A stretch of DNA of 64,000 bases from Bubalus kerabau (GCF_029407905.1 NC_073625.1:175418240-175482239), one strand, 5' to 3'; shown: positions 22,438 to 34,358, counted from the first letter of the stretch. Translations and numbers: made by a program. The notes: generated by a model from the letters alone, not told the origin.

Positions 22438-22597
22438 GAGAAGGGGGCGGCAGAGGATGAAAAGGTTGGATGGCATCACTGGCTCAATGGACATGACTGA
22501 GCAAACTCAGGGAGACAGTGATGGACAGAAAAGACTGGCGTGCTGCAGTCCATGGGGTCACAAAGAGTCAGACACCACTGAGCCACTGAACAACAAC
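22438..22597 (+). mobile_element. BovB 3' tip, severely 5'-truncated
   Basis: Only the last 160 bp of BovB: 'cggcagaggatgaaaagg', 'tggatggcatcactggctc', 'cactgagccactgaac'. Near-perfect 15-bp duplication taggttaa(c/t)taggag at 22423-22437 and 22598-22612. Confidence 0.93.
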
Positions 22598-22612
22598 TAG
22601 GTTAATTAGGAG

Positions 22613-23454
22613 TATCGGGAAACTGATGGGCTTGAATCCATATCTACTGACTCAGTCTGCATTTTCTTAGTGTCCCGAGGTATTACAAATCTATGAGAAG
22701 GCCCCAGACTCCCCAGGAGCAGGGATGCCAATGGCCACTGAAGCCTCAATCTCCTGAGGGTCCTCAGTGCCCTGTGATGCCCAAGGCCATGTGCACAGCA
22801 GCAGGCAGGGGTCCAATAACTACCCCCAGAAGCTGCCAATTGGGTTGTAAATTTATGAAAATATAAGTACCACTGAGAGAATGTCCCAGAAGCACCAGAT
22901 CTGTGTGGGAGCCCAACTCAAGGCAGTAGGGACCTAATCAGTGATGATGGGTGTTCATGGTCTACATCAATGACAGTTCTCCTTTCCCCATGTTTCCTTA
23001 TCACATGCCTTGTCCACAGGGCCCCAAATCATCCAACTTAGAGCCCAAGGTTCTGACGAGACAGAACATGAGAACATGAGAGGTGATACCCAACAGACAG
23101 TTCTGTAAACCATTCAGTCCTTCTCCCTCAGACCAAAGAATGCCGGAGAATCCTTCTCTTCTTTTGCTACTGAAAATAGCATCCAGCCTGGCCCAGCATC
23201 AGAACCACAAGACATCTGAATCCCAGGATGCTGGAAAACACAGGAAGTAGCCTGGCAGGGAGGAGTCATCTCACCCATGCTTGGCCAGGGCTCCCTGGCT
23301 GCTCCTCTCTGTGGCAGCCAAGATCAGGTTTCCCAGAGGAATCAGAACAGTGGAATGCCTATGACACCAGCTTCTCTCCTCTTGAGAGCCCATCTGCTTC
23401 CCCTGTAATACTTGCTCCTCCAAACATGGCTGGAGATGGACACCACCACCTAGA
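22613..23454. other. Unique sequence, no gene seen
   Basis: No repeat family recognised. The 96-codon ORF at 23228-23518 shows no domain and its end runs into a MIR. Confidence 0.4.
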
Positions 23455-23960
23455 CAATAATGACTGGGGTAAGAGTCATATTCATGTCACATCTACCTTA
23501 TCCCAGGCCCTGTTCTAAGCATTTTACACACAGCAGCTAATTTAAACCTCACAACAACCCCTGAATGCTTTGCTAAGTCATTTCAGTCGTGTCTGACTCT
23601 GTGTGACCCCATAGACGGCAGCCCACCAGGCTCCCCCGTCCCTGGGATTCTCCAGGCAAGAACACTGGAGTGGGTTGCCATTTCCTTCTTCAATGCATGA
23701 AAGTGAAAAGTGAAAGTGAAGTCACTTAGTCATATCCAACTCTTAGCAACCCCATGGACTGCAGCCTACCAGGCTCCTCCATCCATGGGATTTCCCAGGC
23801 AAGAGTACTGGAGTGGGGTGCCATTGCCTTCTCCAGTATGCATTACTATACCCATTTTATAGATGAGGAAACTGAAGTACAGAAAGGCTAAATATCCACA
23901 AAGTCATCCGAGGGCCCTAGGAAGTTACTCAACACAAAATACCTCTTCCACTAGTAGCCA
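23455..23960 (-). mobile_element. MIR SINE, antisense, split by Bov-A2
   Basis: MIR halves flank the SINE: 'ggccctgttctaagcatttt' and 'cctcacaacaacccctg' before it, 'cccattttatagatgaggaa' and 'actgaagtacagaaaggc' after it. Confidence 0.85.
23572..23836 (-). mobile_element. Bov-A2 SINE in MIR
   Basis: Antisense dimer: 'gctaagtcatttcagtcgtg' to 'ggtgccattgccttctcc', with both monomers and the 'gaaagtgaaaagtgaaagtg' joint. Its AGC tail is very short. Confidence 0.94.
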
Positions 23961-24099
23961 CTTTTATGATTAGTACATTCCTTTGCAGAACAAAGAGGAG
24001 AGCTCTTTTGCAATGTTCTCAAAAGAAAAAGCCTAGAGTAACCACTACATTGATGAGAGAAGTGGTTAATACTTTAGGTTCATAAATTGGTTTCCTTTC

Positions 24100-24285
24100 C
24101 CATCTTGCATCAGCTGTGTGACCCTGGGCACACTGCTGAAGTTCTCTGAGCCTCAATTTTTTCTTTATGCAAAATGAAGACAGATTTGAGTTGCCTCAAG
24201 GATAAAATGAGACAATCCCTATATAATGCTTAGAACACCTTAGCATTCAGCAAATGCTGGCCCCTGTCATTGTTATGAATACTGG
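24100..24285 (+). mobile_element. MIR SINE
   Basis: 'agctgtgtgaccctgggcac', 'ctctgagcctcaattt', 'gataaaatgagacaatccc', 'gcttagaacacc'. Confidence 0.8.
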
Positions 24286-24944
24286 TGTTACACTGAGAAT
24301 CTGTTTTTCGTTTCCTCTTCTCAGTGTCTCTAGCAGAGAGTGAAGTCTTGCTAGGCTGGGAGGGAGACAGTTTTAAGGAGAGGTGAGCAGGCAGAAATCA
24401 TCTCACCATCTTGGTTTGTGGCCCAGGAGGCCTGGTATGAAAAGGGGAATGAGAGAGCAGGTCTCACGAGGACACAGGTCCCACAGCAGAGGCACCAGAG
24501 GGAGCAGGAGCCCACGGAACATGGTGGGATGGTCCAGACAGGAAAGTGTGGCCAGACGCAGAGGTGTGCAGTCATGTCTGGGCTTTGGAAGCAGCAGAAG
24601 CACCCTCGACAGTCCTGGTGCTGCCAGCTTTTTGCTCCCAGACAAGCTGCAGAGGCAGACAGGATCACCCCACTTCAGCAGCACCGGGGGTCTGAAACGG
24701 CAGTCCTAGGCAGAGGACTCGCTTCTGTTCCCACGTCCAGGGCTCAGGAGGATGTTTTTCTTTCCTTTGGGAGGAATGTTCTTCCAAGAGATGGTTGGGC
24801 CATGAGGCCAGAGAGGAGGCGGAGTTGCCCAGATGGCACTGTCTCTTCTGCCACCCGCCGGTTCTTATATAACATAAGGTCCCCCCAGCACATTTCCTCC
24901 CAGGATTATGAGCCAGGAAAGGCGAGTGGGCCGACCAGGCACCC
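24286..24944. other. GC-richer unique sequence with overlapping ORFs
   Basis: Frames of up to 194 codons overlap on both strands (24351-25075). They have no recognisable domain, and the longest ends inside a MIR, so I do not treat them as genes. Confidence 0.4.
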
Positions 24945-25060
24945 TGTTTACAATAACAGCCCTCATTTTCCAGATAAGAAACCTCAGACTCAAAGAAGCT
25001 AAGACCTTGCCCAGTGTCACACCTGGATCTCAGGCCTTTGTCTCTGAGACACTTCTGTCC
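24945..25060 (-). mobile_element. MIR fragment, antisense
   Basis: 'cctcattttccagataagaa', 'gaagctaagaccttgcccag', 'tgtcacacctggatctcagg'. Confidence 0.65.
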
Positions 25061-25629
25061 CCTCCCATATGGCACATCACTCCACTTCAGGAGATGTTTA
25101 CTTCCGGGGGGCTTGCTTTTCTCAGGTACATAGAACTAAATAAATAATAGTGCTCCCCTTTGGCCTAGGGATGCCATGAGTTTGAGCTAAATTTAGAGAA
25201 CCCTGTCTCTTCTTTTGATTTCCTGATGCAAGTTTCTCCCTTCCTTCTTTGATGTATTTGCAGCAAGTTCTTTATAAAATCTTTGTCTTAACTGCCCTAA
25301 CGCATGTGTAAGCTGCTCAGATCCCTATTGGGAATAGGTATAGGATCAATAACAAATTTCAAATGTTTACATTTAAACATAGTGTCTACACGACCCTCTG
25401 ATACGGAAATGTGTCTGGGAAATGAGATGTTCTGAGGATTAGGAGATTCTGATGGATGGAGATGGGCAAACCGTACTCACAAGTGGAGCGGGAGGCTGGC
25501 AGCTCCCCTGGTGTGATGTAAGGGGTGCGTAGAGGCTGCATGTGTAGGGGATAATACTTTCCTACCCCTGGCTGACACCCGATACACCAGAGTGGGAATT
25601 TCATCCTCCAGCTAACCATTTTGAAATCC
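25061..25629. other. Unique sequence
   Basis: No gene or repeat family recognised. Confidence 0.4.
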
Positions 25630-25860
25630 CTCAGGAAATATGGAAGGTGGCAAGAAGGGTCGCCTGCGAGCTGGTTTCAGGCATGGCCGCCTTGGTGCTC
25701 CTCTGTTAATCAGATCATCTTTCGGGGCAAGGTCATGGTTTATAGGGGATGAGGCTGCCCTGAATGCGACACTGCGGCAGCCTGCCTGCACCGTGTCATC
25801 TGCCAGTTCTGCCCCTAAAAACACGCTTGTCTCACTACTGCCGCAGGGTTAGTTCGCTCT
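25630..25860. promoter_or_regulatory. CpG-bearing unique block, candidate conserved element
   Basis: Many CpGs for a non-repeat region here (gtcgcctgcgag, ggccgcctt, tttcgggg, atgcgacactgcggc, acacgc, gccgcagg). No repeat match and no TSS-type elements that I can defend. It could be a small regulatory element, or an exon I do not recognise: frames of 70 codons run through it on both strands. Confidence 0.25.
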
Positions 25861-26717
25861 TCTTGACCCCCCGCCCCTCCCCACCTGCAGCCCGCTCTCA
25901 CCCTCCCGGTTTCTGACCCCCTGGCTTAGGCTGCCATTGCTGCCACCATCACGCTGGTGACACCTGCTCTTCCCCTTCCCAGTTTCCTGATTCTGGGCCC
26001 CTCTTTTCCATGCCTGCAGCTTTCCTGTCCCCAAAGGCCCCATGCCTGCCCTCAGTGTTCCCCAGAAATGCCCCGCCCTTCCCTCAACTGCTTCCTAGAG
26101 GTGTGGACTAGAGGAGTGGGAAGACATAGTGGCTGGGTGGGGAGGGGTGGCTTGTAAGGTGACATTGATCATCTCTGGGGCCGCTGGCCTGCCCCTACTT
26201 CTCTTGGAGCCCCAGCAGTACAAAAATCAAGTTGGATTTAGCATCTCTAATGCCCTCCCAGTTTAGACATTCTCTGGTTTTCTAAAGCTACCATAGTCTG
26301 GGCTGTGGTCCAGCTTGAAACACCCTAATGGTGCTCATCTCATCTCCCCAGACTACACAAGTGTGCATCCCAGCCCCGCTTCTGAATTTCCATGTGACCG
26401 TACACAGAAGGGGTCTCCCAGGATCATTGAAACCCAAGTCCAGGTCCCTGTGACTAATTCCTCCACCAGAGGAAGTACGAAGAGCTAGTGAGACTGAGGT
26501 TCTGGAACCACTAGTGCGGTAGGCTCCCACGAACGCACTTGCAGGACAGCTGAGAGCCCCATCTCCCAACTGGTACCTCACAGGAAGGACACGTGAGACA
26601 GGGGTCCAGTCTGAGGAGGAGGGGAGGGAGGGGCTTCTTCTGGTCCTGCGGCTCTAAGCCATCACTCCACCGGCATCCCCAGGGCAGGCTCTGCTCCACA
26701 CCTCCACCCAGCATATG
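25861..26717. other. GC-rich unique sequence
   Basis: C-rich tract at 25866-25890, otherwise mixed. Short overlapping ORFs, none recognised. Confidence 0.4.
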
Positions 26718-26729
26718 CATATCCTTCAT

Positions 26730-26915
26730 TTGTTGTTGTTCAGTTGCTCAGTCATGTCTGGCTCCTTGTGACCCCATGGACTGCAGCACGCCAGGCTTCC
26801 CTATCCATCAGCAACTCCCAGAGCTTGCTCAAACTCATGTCCATAGAGTTGGTGATGCCGTCCAACCATCTTGTCCTCTGTCGTCTCCTTCTCCTCCGGT
26901 CTTCCATCTTTCAAA
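26730..26915 (-). mobile_element. BovB 3' tip, antisense
   Basis: Reversed BovB end: 'ttgttgttcagttgctcagt', 'atccatcagcaactcccag', 'catagagttggtgatgcc', 'tgtcgtctccttctcctcc'. Flanks share an imperfect catatccttcat/acatccttcat duplication (26718-26729 and 26916-26926). Confidence 0.92.
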
Positions 26916-26929
26916 ACATCCTTCATGGA

Positions 26930-27774
26930 CTCAGCCAATGTCTGCCCTCAAGAGGTAAAATTTAACACAATTGTTCCCCTCTGCTTCTACCAAGTGGGAG
27001 ACATGGAGCAAGTTTCTTCAGGCCACTTGCCAAGAGCTGGGTGGGTAGAGAGGAAGAGGGCTTTTCATTCTGGGTCACAGTCAGCCCTCTAGGTGTCCAG
27101 CTCCTCTCTCCCCTCGGGCCTGTGGGAAGCAGAGTGCTGACTTCACGTGGGTAGCATGGAGACTTAGTGAAGCCTCGGGGCCCGGGGCAGCATCACTCCT
27201 GCTAGTTCACCAACACTGACCTGCTGACTGACACTGAAGGGTGATGTCTCTGGCCACATCTGAGAGGACAACCAGCACGGCTCCTTGGCTGGGGCAGTGT
27301 CCTCTGTTCATTCACAAAAGGCCTCACGGCTTCCCTGGGGTCACTGATGGCCCTGCTCAGATAGGGCTCCAGGCTGAGTGTTCTTCTGGTTGGCTTGGGG
27401 GCAACTTCACAGAGCCTACCCTTCAGAGCCTTTGTCTAGTTTTAGGGTGTGTGTGAGTGAGTGTGTGTGTGTCTGTGTGTGTTGGATTGAGTAGGAAGGG
27501 GAATGAAACTTCATAGAACCGCAAAGCTTGCTTTTTTGTGGGAGCTTGAATTTTCAATTCCAGGACCAAGAATTTGACATCTCTATTCCCTGTTGTTCTC
27601 TGAGGTCCCCCTTCCCAAGGGCAATGAGATTCCAATTTGATTTCCTGAATTAGGGAGAAAACCTCAGAATACAAGGAATACTTCATGTTAGATGAAGTTA
27701 GTTGAAACAAAATGTTCTTTTAACACATGATCCAATCTGAAGTTAATATGAATAATTCACTACATTACAAGGCA
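26930..27774. other. Unique sequence with a GT microsatellite
   Basis: Interrupted (GT)n at 27447-27483. No gene recognised. Confidence 0.45.
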
Positions 27775-27960
27775 TGACTAATTATTACAGAAACATTTAC
27801 TGACCATGTACTATATACTTTATGCCAAGCAATATGCGAAGGTCTTGAGGGAATGGGGAGAAATGGCATAAAGATAAATAAGACAATCTTTATTTTTAGA
27901 CAATCTACTAAATGCAATAAAATACATAGACATTACAATAATTCAAGACAGGATATAAAG
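27775..27960. mobile_element. Ancient interspersed repeat trace
   Basis: 'aacatttactgaccatgtac', 'ttatgccaagcaatatgcg', 'ggcataaagataaataagac': the same pattern as traces at 17.7, 37.4, 49.75 and 50.5 kb. Family unassigned. Confidence 0.35.
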
Positions 27961-28019
27961 GCAATGGATAAATTACAAAGTGTTTGATGGGGTTATTAGG
28001 CATAAAAAGAAGAACAGCT

Positions 28020-28760
28020 TAAATACAACAAGGAAGACAATCTGATTCTTTACTTAGAAAACTCAAGTTATTGCACTGAAGAGCCATAAAAACCAAGTGA
28101 GTGTAGGAAGGTGATTGGATACAAGATCATACAACAGCCAGAAGCTTCCTCGACACTAGTAATAGCCAATTACCAAATGTCATGGAAGGAAATACCTTAT
28201 TTACATCCACAACCAAAACTGTAATCCATCCAGGAATAAATCTAACAGGAAATGTGCAAGACATGCTTGAAGAAAGTCATAAAACTTTATTAAAGGACAT
28301 GAAAAAGAATTGAGTAAATAGAGAGATATCCCAAGTTGTTACATAGAAAGATTTGCTATTGCAAAAATTAAAATTCTTCTCAAATTAATTCGCTATTCAA
28401 TGTAGTCCAATCAAAAACCCAAATAGATTTCTTTTTGGAATTTGATGAGTAGATTTCAAGTTTATCCTAGAAAGAAAATATGCAAGACCCCCCCCCACCC
28501 CCAAAAACAACATGTTAAGAAAAAGAGAGAGGAAGAAGAGAAAAAGGGAGAAGGGAACTTCTTCACCATATATTATAATAGCCTCTAAAGCTAAAGTAAT
28601 TAAAGCAGCATGATATTCATGCAGGGCTAGATAAGTAGTTTATATTGGGGAGGGAAAAAAAAAAACCAGAAACACATTCCATGTGTATGAGAATTTAACA
28701 TGTGATAAAGTAGTCATTTCACTAAGAGAAAGAATGAAATACTCCAGTGAATGGCATTGT
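28020..28760 (+). mobile_element. Old L1 ORF2 fragment
   Basis: ORF2-type order: 'tgattggatacaagatcata', 'cttcctcgacactagtaata', 'attaaaggacatgaaaaag', 'caatgtagtccaatcaaaaa', 'gctaaagtaattaaagcagc'. No frame remains. A run of nine C, an A and five C occurs at 28488-28502. Confidence 0.75.
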
Positions 28761-28799
28761 CCTTGAGTCCATTTTTTCCCTTGAGAAAGACATTGTGCA

Positions 28800-28985
28800 G
28801 AGTGGGGAGGCTCCTAGCTTGGGAATCAGAGAAACCTAGATTTGAATCCTCGCTCTACCAGTTAAAGCTGCATCACACTGAACATGTTTCTTCAACTCTG
28901 AGCTTTCTTTGAAAAAAACAGAGAAGTCAATTCCTATCCACCCACATCACAGGATGACAAATGAAACAATGTGTGTATATAAACA
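28800..28985 (+). mobile_element. MIR SINE
   Basis: 'gggaatcagagaaacctaga', 'tttgaatcctcgctctacca', 'gatgacaaatgaaacaatg'. Confidence 0.75.
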
Positions 28986-29129
28986 GAGCTTCTGTGTTGT
29001 AATTATCAGGATTCTAGAAATGAAGGCCCCAGGACTAAACAAAACCAAACAAAAATAAAAATGCCTCATTCATCTAAAGCCTGAAAGGTCGCCATTAGAG
29101 TATCTTCCTTTATTTCATGGTCTTGGTCT

Positions 29130-29741
29130 ATGTTACAGTGTAGATTCTCTGAGAGGCAGTTTAAAGAAACTATTGCCAATCATGGACATCTAGAGAAAAA
29201 GAATACTCTGGGAGTAGGCTTAAATGATAAAGACAAGCATGAAATAACCAGCAGAGGACAAGCCCAGGGGAAAAGAAAGCTTCAAAGACTAAAGACCGTC
29301 TTGACCACCTTCCAAGAACTACAGCAAGTCAACTCTTTGGCCGTTATGAAGAATAGTGGTCATTGGCTTGTTTGCCCTCCTGTCCATTCCCGTTGTTTTG
29401 CCTTCTCTGCTTGGCACATCCAGAATTGCTTTTCCCAGGCCTTCCTGCCAGCCTATTCCCAGGTAGGTTCAGATAATGGGAGGCATGAGCGGAGGACTGG
29501 AGAGTGGCAAGAATGTCTTGCCTCACCTCTGGTGGCATCTCAGCAAGGGTTAGCAACCTTGACAGCTTTTTCCTATTATCCCAGCTCCGGAGACACGGAC
29601 TCTTCTGTACTGTCTCATTTCTCACTGTACAAGACGCCACTGACAGCAGCACTGACAGGTGTTGCTAAACCCTGGGATTCCTCACTGTCCCATTGTTCGG
29701 CTCCTCAACTCTTCTATTATTTGCATGGCCAAATTCCCTGA
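29130..29741 (+). CDS. 203-codon ORF, unknown, probably not a gene
   Basis: ATG at 29130 to TGA at 29739-29741, in about 43% GC sequence with no repeat recognised. The peptide is polar and basic in its first 65 residues, then mixed with several Cys and Ser, and has no domain, signal peptide or repeat that I can name. A 102-codon frame overlaps it on the opposite strand, and no promoter, polyA signal or exon context supports it. It is the longest ORF in the window that is not explained by a transposon or a pseudogene, so I list it, but chance is the likelier explanation. Confidence 0.15.
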   Translation: MLQCRFSERQFKETIANHGHLEKKNTLGVGLNDKDKHEITSRGQAQGKRKLQRLKTVLTTFQELQQVNSLAVMKNSGHWLVCPPVHSRCFAFSAWHIQNCFSQAFLPAYSQVGSDNGRHERRTGEWQECLASPLVASQQGLATLTAFSYYPSSGDTDSSVLSHFSLYKTPLTAALTGVAKPWDSSLSHCSAPQLFYYLHGQIP

Positions 29742-29844
29742 GTTAATTTCCTGTGCGCCATAAGATTCCAAGTGATTTCTGTTTCTCCTGTCTTGGAGAA
29801 AATATTAGAGACTTACACTAACATTAATACCAACAGTAATCTCA

Positions 29845-29975
29845 AAGTTATTGAATATCTATAAATGCCAAGTGTTGTGTCTTGAGATTGTTTTATTCAT
29901 TCCTCACATCAACCCCATGAGATAGGCTCCTTTTTACCCTGATAGTACAGATTATACAAACAGACCTATATGCAA
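29845..29975 (-). mobile_element. MIR fragment, antisense
   Basis: 'attgaatatctataaatgcc', 'cattcctcacatcaacccca', 'gagataggctcc'. Confidence 0.65.
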
Positions 29976-31116
29976 AATTGAAGTCTTTCTTCCTCAGGAA
30001 ATACTTACCTGTGAATGGCTAGCTAATTTTGAAAAGAGGAGAGATCTGAGTCAACCCACAAATCTCTGTAGCTCATAACACTGTCTTTCATGTTTCAGGA
30101 GGCTCTGTGGTGGCACGTGCCCCCTTCCAAGCCCTAATCCTAAATTGCAGCCCCTCTGGAGCCTCTGTGTGGGATTGAAGACACCCTCTGGCTACTTCAT
30201 CAGCTGAAGTGGGCACTAACTCTGGCCAGTGACATTTTCATCTATTTCCTCTCTGCATAGGAAAGCATGGTCATGCCAAGCAGATGGTCATCTGTCCTCT
30301 TCTAACAAACGTCTGTGGGGTGGCTTTGAGGGAGAGGGCTCATGCTGACGCCTCAGCCATTTCCAACCATGGAATCTTTTATCAACAGCTCAGAACCTTT
30401 GCAAAAGGTTAGGCTGGTTGGGCATTTTACTTCCTGAATCTTGTCTTTTATCATTTTTGCAGAGAAAATAGGAGATGTTATTCAGACTGCACAAAAAAAG
30501 GCCATAAATTGCTCTTCTTGTCCTAATGCTTCTCAAAAACACCATTTTTCCCTATCACTCCTCTTCCCATCTCACCCCACCCCCTGCCATCACCACACCT
30601 ATTATTTTAATTATCTTCCCAAGGTAACAATATTGAAAGCCTGTGGAGGCTGACTTCTGGGAGATCTTCTCTCTGCCTCAGCTCTCTTCTTCCAATACAA
30701 GGAAGGCACTTATAATTTTCCCCTGTGCTCCTAGACACATCTCTTCTCTTTATCACATCTTGAGATCAAGAGTTCTTGGACTCAACATGCAAAAATTCAT
30801 CATACTCTTTTCCTAATACATATGTGTATCCCCTTCTAGAGAACTCCATGCCTAATCTGCTTAGTGGAAGCACTTAATTCACTTCAATTAATTACACATT
30901 AAAAAGATAGATAGATCACTGATGATAGATACAGAGTGCTTCTGAGGACCACTCTCCTTGGAGAACTTCAGTTTCAGAGAATATAAAGAATCAACAGAAT
31001 ACCAGCAGGGTGAGCCTGTTATTTTTTGTTTGTTTGTTTTGAATTTATTTTGTTTTGTCTTCTGAGGGAAGAAGGTCCCCAGTGTGTTCTACAGTTTGGT
31101 TTAATAATAAGAGGTT
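29976..31116. other. Unique sequence, no gene seen
   Basis: Short GATA run at 30906-30930 and a GTTT-rich tract at 31021-31060. No gene recognised. Confidence 0.4.
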
Positions 31117-31127
31117 AAGCAACCAAA

Positions 31128-31342
31128 GGGCTTCCCTGGTGGCTCAGATGTTAAAGAATCTGCCTACAATGCGGGAGACCTGGGTTCGGTTCCTGGGTTG
31201 GGAAGATCCTCTACAAGAGAGCATGGCAACCCAATCCAGTATATTTGCCTGGAGAATCCCCATGGACAGAGGAGCCTGGAAAGCTACAGTCCACGGAGTC
31301 ACAAAGAGTCAGACATGACTAAGTGACTAAGCACAGCACAGC
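31128..31342 (+). mobile_element. Bov-tA SINE
   Basis: 'gggcttccctggtggctcag' head, 'gggttcggttcctggg', Bov-A body. Perfect 11-bp duplication aagcaaccaaa at 31117-31127 and 31343-31353. Confidence 0.96.
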
Positions 31343-31353
31343 AAGCAACCAAA

Positions 31354-32102
31354 AGTTTATCTTCTATTCAGAACAGACATCTCCTTTTTTCCATACCCTT
31401 GGGGCCAAATGGAAACTAAGGGTGGTTCTATGTCATTCAGCTACTTATAAACTAGAAGTCACTCATGTCTGCTTATAAGAGGATCCAGTTGGAGAACAGA
31501 CTCAACTTTTAAGACTTGTCCCTTATTGAGTTCTGTTCCCTTTTAGACGCACTTAAGCAGAGAAAATTGAACAGTGTAAGCAATTACTCTAAACTAATGT
31601 AAATTCTTATCATGTCAAGGAATCTATTTTGTAATGGAGGACTGTTGCTAGTGAAAAATCAGAAATGTAAGGCCATCTCTTCACCATCACTCAGTCAATT
31701 CATCTTGAAAGTCAAGTGTGAGCTCAACTGCCTGCTGGGCCCTGGGAGCAGGCACGAAGTGGCTGACCCAGCTCTTGTACTCTCTGGATTTACCATAAGT
31801 TTGGGGAGATATGGTTAGTAAGGGTCACATCTTGATCTCCAAATGTACTCCCCTTAAAGTAGTCAGGAGGGCAGTTGGGCTGTGCTCAGGAGGTATGTGA
31901 AAGCTCCTAGTAACTGTGGCAAAGCACCCAAGTTTGCCTGTGGATAATGAGCTGGTTTGGCACTGAGGCAGAGTTAATGAGTGATTCTGAGTGTAGCCTG
32001 ACTCCTGAGCGTGGTTCCTGTCATAGAGATAACTCATTTGAAAGCCTGGGAGGAGAGGGATGAAAAAAGGCAAGGTATAAATTAAAGGAGTAATACCACT
32101 TC
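31354..32102. other. Unique sequence
   Basis: No gene or repeat family recognised. Confidence 0.4.
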
Positions 32103-32308
32103 AGGCTTCCCTGGTGGCTCAGTGGTAAAGAATCTGCCTGCCAACACAGAAGATGTGGATTCTATCCCTGGGTCAGGAAGATCCCCTGAAGGAGGGCAAG
32201 GCAACCCACTCCAGTATTCTTGTCTGGCAAATCCCATGGACAGAGAAGCCTGGTAAACTATGGGGTCACAAAGAGTCAGACACAACTTAGTGACTAAACA
32301 ACAACAAA
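32103..32308 (+). mobile_element. Bov-tA SINE
   Basis: 'aggcttccctggtggctcag' head to 'gtgactaaacaacaacaa' tail. Confidence 0.94.
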
Positions 32309-32929
32309 TATCATGTTGATTAGGACTCTTTGGTTGCAGGTAACAGAAACTCACTGAGGCTGGATTAAACAGAAAATGAGAATTTGTCTTAAAGGCATGG
32401 GTCAGCTCTCAACACTCAAGGGTCAGAAGCAACTGGAAACCAGAAAAGTCTATAACCAGAAATGGAAAACTAGCAGGAGTCCAAAAGCAGTGTTTCTGCA
32501 TCTGTCTTCTCTGCTTCTCTCAGCTCACAGGGGACATCATTTCTCAGAAAAGTGTCATTTAGCTACAAGAGGATAACCTTGAAGTTGGAGAAGCCGACAA
32601 TGAATGAGAGTAGAAGAAAATTCTGCAGAAACACTGAGTCGGAGCCCTGATGAGCTGCTCCTGCCAGTGGATATTTTTACTTATATGACCCAGGAAATCC
32701 TCTCTTTTTTTTATAATCCAGTTTATGTCAGCTTTCTCATTAATTGCAGTGCCCAAAGAACACTGTCCCCATGGAAATTTTATTATTTCCTTACATCTGG
32801 ACAGCACCTAAAGTCAAAGAACTCTTGCAGCTCTTATCTCATGTGTCCTCCCAATGAGCGTGTGGAAGCAGCTTGGCAACTTTGACTTTACTCTGTCTTG
32901 TGTTCAGGAGGAAGGATGATTGAGTTGAT
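32309..32929. other. Mostly unique; possible old repeat at left
   Basis: 'ttgcaggtaacagaaactca' at about 32334 resembles the start of a common old mammalian repeat that I cannot name. No gene seen. Confidence 0.35.
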
Positions 32930-33860
32930 TGGTTTTTTTAATTATTGTGGTGAAATGTGCATAACGTGAAATGTACCATTTTGAAGCGGCACTGGGTGCA
33001 TTTACATTGCTGCACAACCATCACTACCAAATACCCCCAGAACTCTTTCACCTTTCCCAACTGAAACTGCACTCATTAAACTAAAACTCCCCATTTGCGT
33101 CTCCCCTCAGCCCCTGGCAACTATTGCTCTACTTTCTATCTCTGTGAATTTGACCCCTCTAATCACCGGATATAATTGGAATCATGCAATATATGTCCTT
33201 TTGTGACTGACTACTTCCACTCAACACAATGTCTTCAAGGGTCATCTATGCTGTATCACATGTTAGAATTTCCTTCCTTTTAAAGAATGCCTAACATTCC
33301 ATTGGGCTTCCCTGGTGGCTCACATGGTACAGAATCTGTCTGCAATTCAGGAGATCCAGGTTCGGTCCCCAGGTCAGAAAGATCCCCTGGATAAGGAAAT
33401 GGCTATTCACTCCAGTATTCTTGCCTGGAGAATTCCATGGACAGAGGAGACTGGCAGGTTAAAGCTCATGGGGTTGCAAAGAGTTGTGTAGGACTGAGCA
33501 ACTAACAGTTTCACTTTTAACATTTCATTGTTTATCTGTGCATTTGTTGAAAGACAGTTGTTTCCACTTTTTGGCTATTGTGAAAATGCTGCTGTGAACA
33601 TGGATGTACAAATATCAGTTTGAGTCCCTGTTTTCAAGTCCCTTGTGTACATATCCAGAAGTGGATATGCTGGGTCATATAGTAATTCTACATCAAATTT
33701 GTGGGGGAGGGGAACTGATATAATATGCTCTGCAGTAGCTCACCATTCTACATTCCCACCAGCACTGCACAAGTGTTCCAGTTTCTCCACATCCTTGATA
33801 ACATGTATTTTGTTTTGCTTTGTTTGTTTTATAATAGCCATCCTAATGGGTATGAACTGT
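32930..33860 (-). mobile_element. Old L1 3' part, antisense, split by Bov-tA
   Basis: Reversed L1M 3' UTR and ORF2 end: 'gtgcataacgtgaaatgtac', 'gctgcacaaccatcactacc', 'cagcccctggcaactattg', then after the SINE 'ggctattgtgaaaatgctgc', 'ccagaagtggatatgctggg', 'ttcccaccagcactgcacaa'. Confidence 0.85.
33304..33517 (+). mobile_element. Bov-tA SINE in L1
   Basis: Head 'gggcttccctggtggctcac'. Near-perfect duplication taacatt(c/t)catt at 33292-33303 and 33518-33529. Confidence 0.95.
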
Positions 33861-33864
33861 GAGC

Positions 33865-34357
33865 TGATTTTTATCATTAGTAGCCCACCCATCAGCCAGG
33901 CACATGCACCTAGGAGATGTCATATCTTAATGCTATGGTGCTATGCGTGCACAAAGCTAGGACACCTAACTGAGCATGGATCAAACAAAATGGAGCTGCT
34001 CTATAAACAATTGTTAAAAGAGTGAGTGGATAAGCAGCTTACTTGAATGAATCCCCCACTGAAAAAACCCCCAGAATACTCTACTGCAGGGCTGGGAAAG
34101 TAAAATGGGTGGTAGGCTAATGGCAGAAGGTATAATGTGGGCACCAAAGTGAGGGATGAGGGTAAGAATCGGGGGTGAGGCCAAGCTTCTCAGAAAACTT
34201 TCTAAGGACATCTGGTCTGGGCACTCTCTGAAATGCTTGCCCTAGTGGTATGACTTTATCTATGTCTAGCACCCTCCTTTTGATATTTTCAAGCCCCTGT
34301 CTCCTAGAGTAGTACATTATAATCAGAACATCAGTGACACCAGCCCTACGTGTTGTG
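33865..34357. other. Unique sequence
   Basis: No gene or repeat family recognised. A short GT run precedes the next SINE. Confidence 0.4.
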
Positions 34358-34358
34358 T

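Noticed and set aside
24418..25002. 194-codon plus-strand ORF
   Set aside because: Overlapping frames lie on the other strand, no domain is recognised, and its end lies in an antisense MIR.
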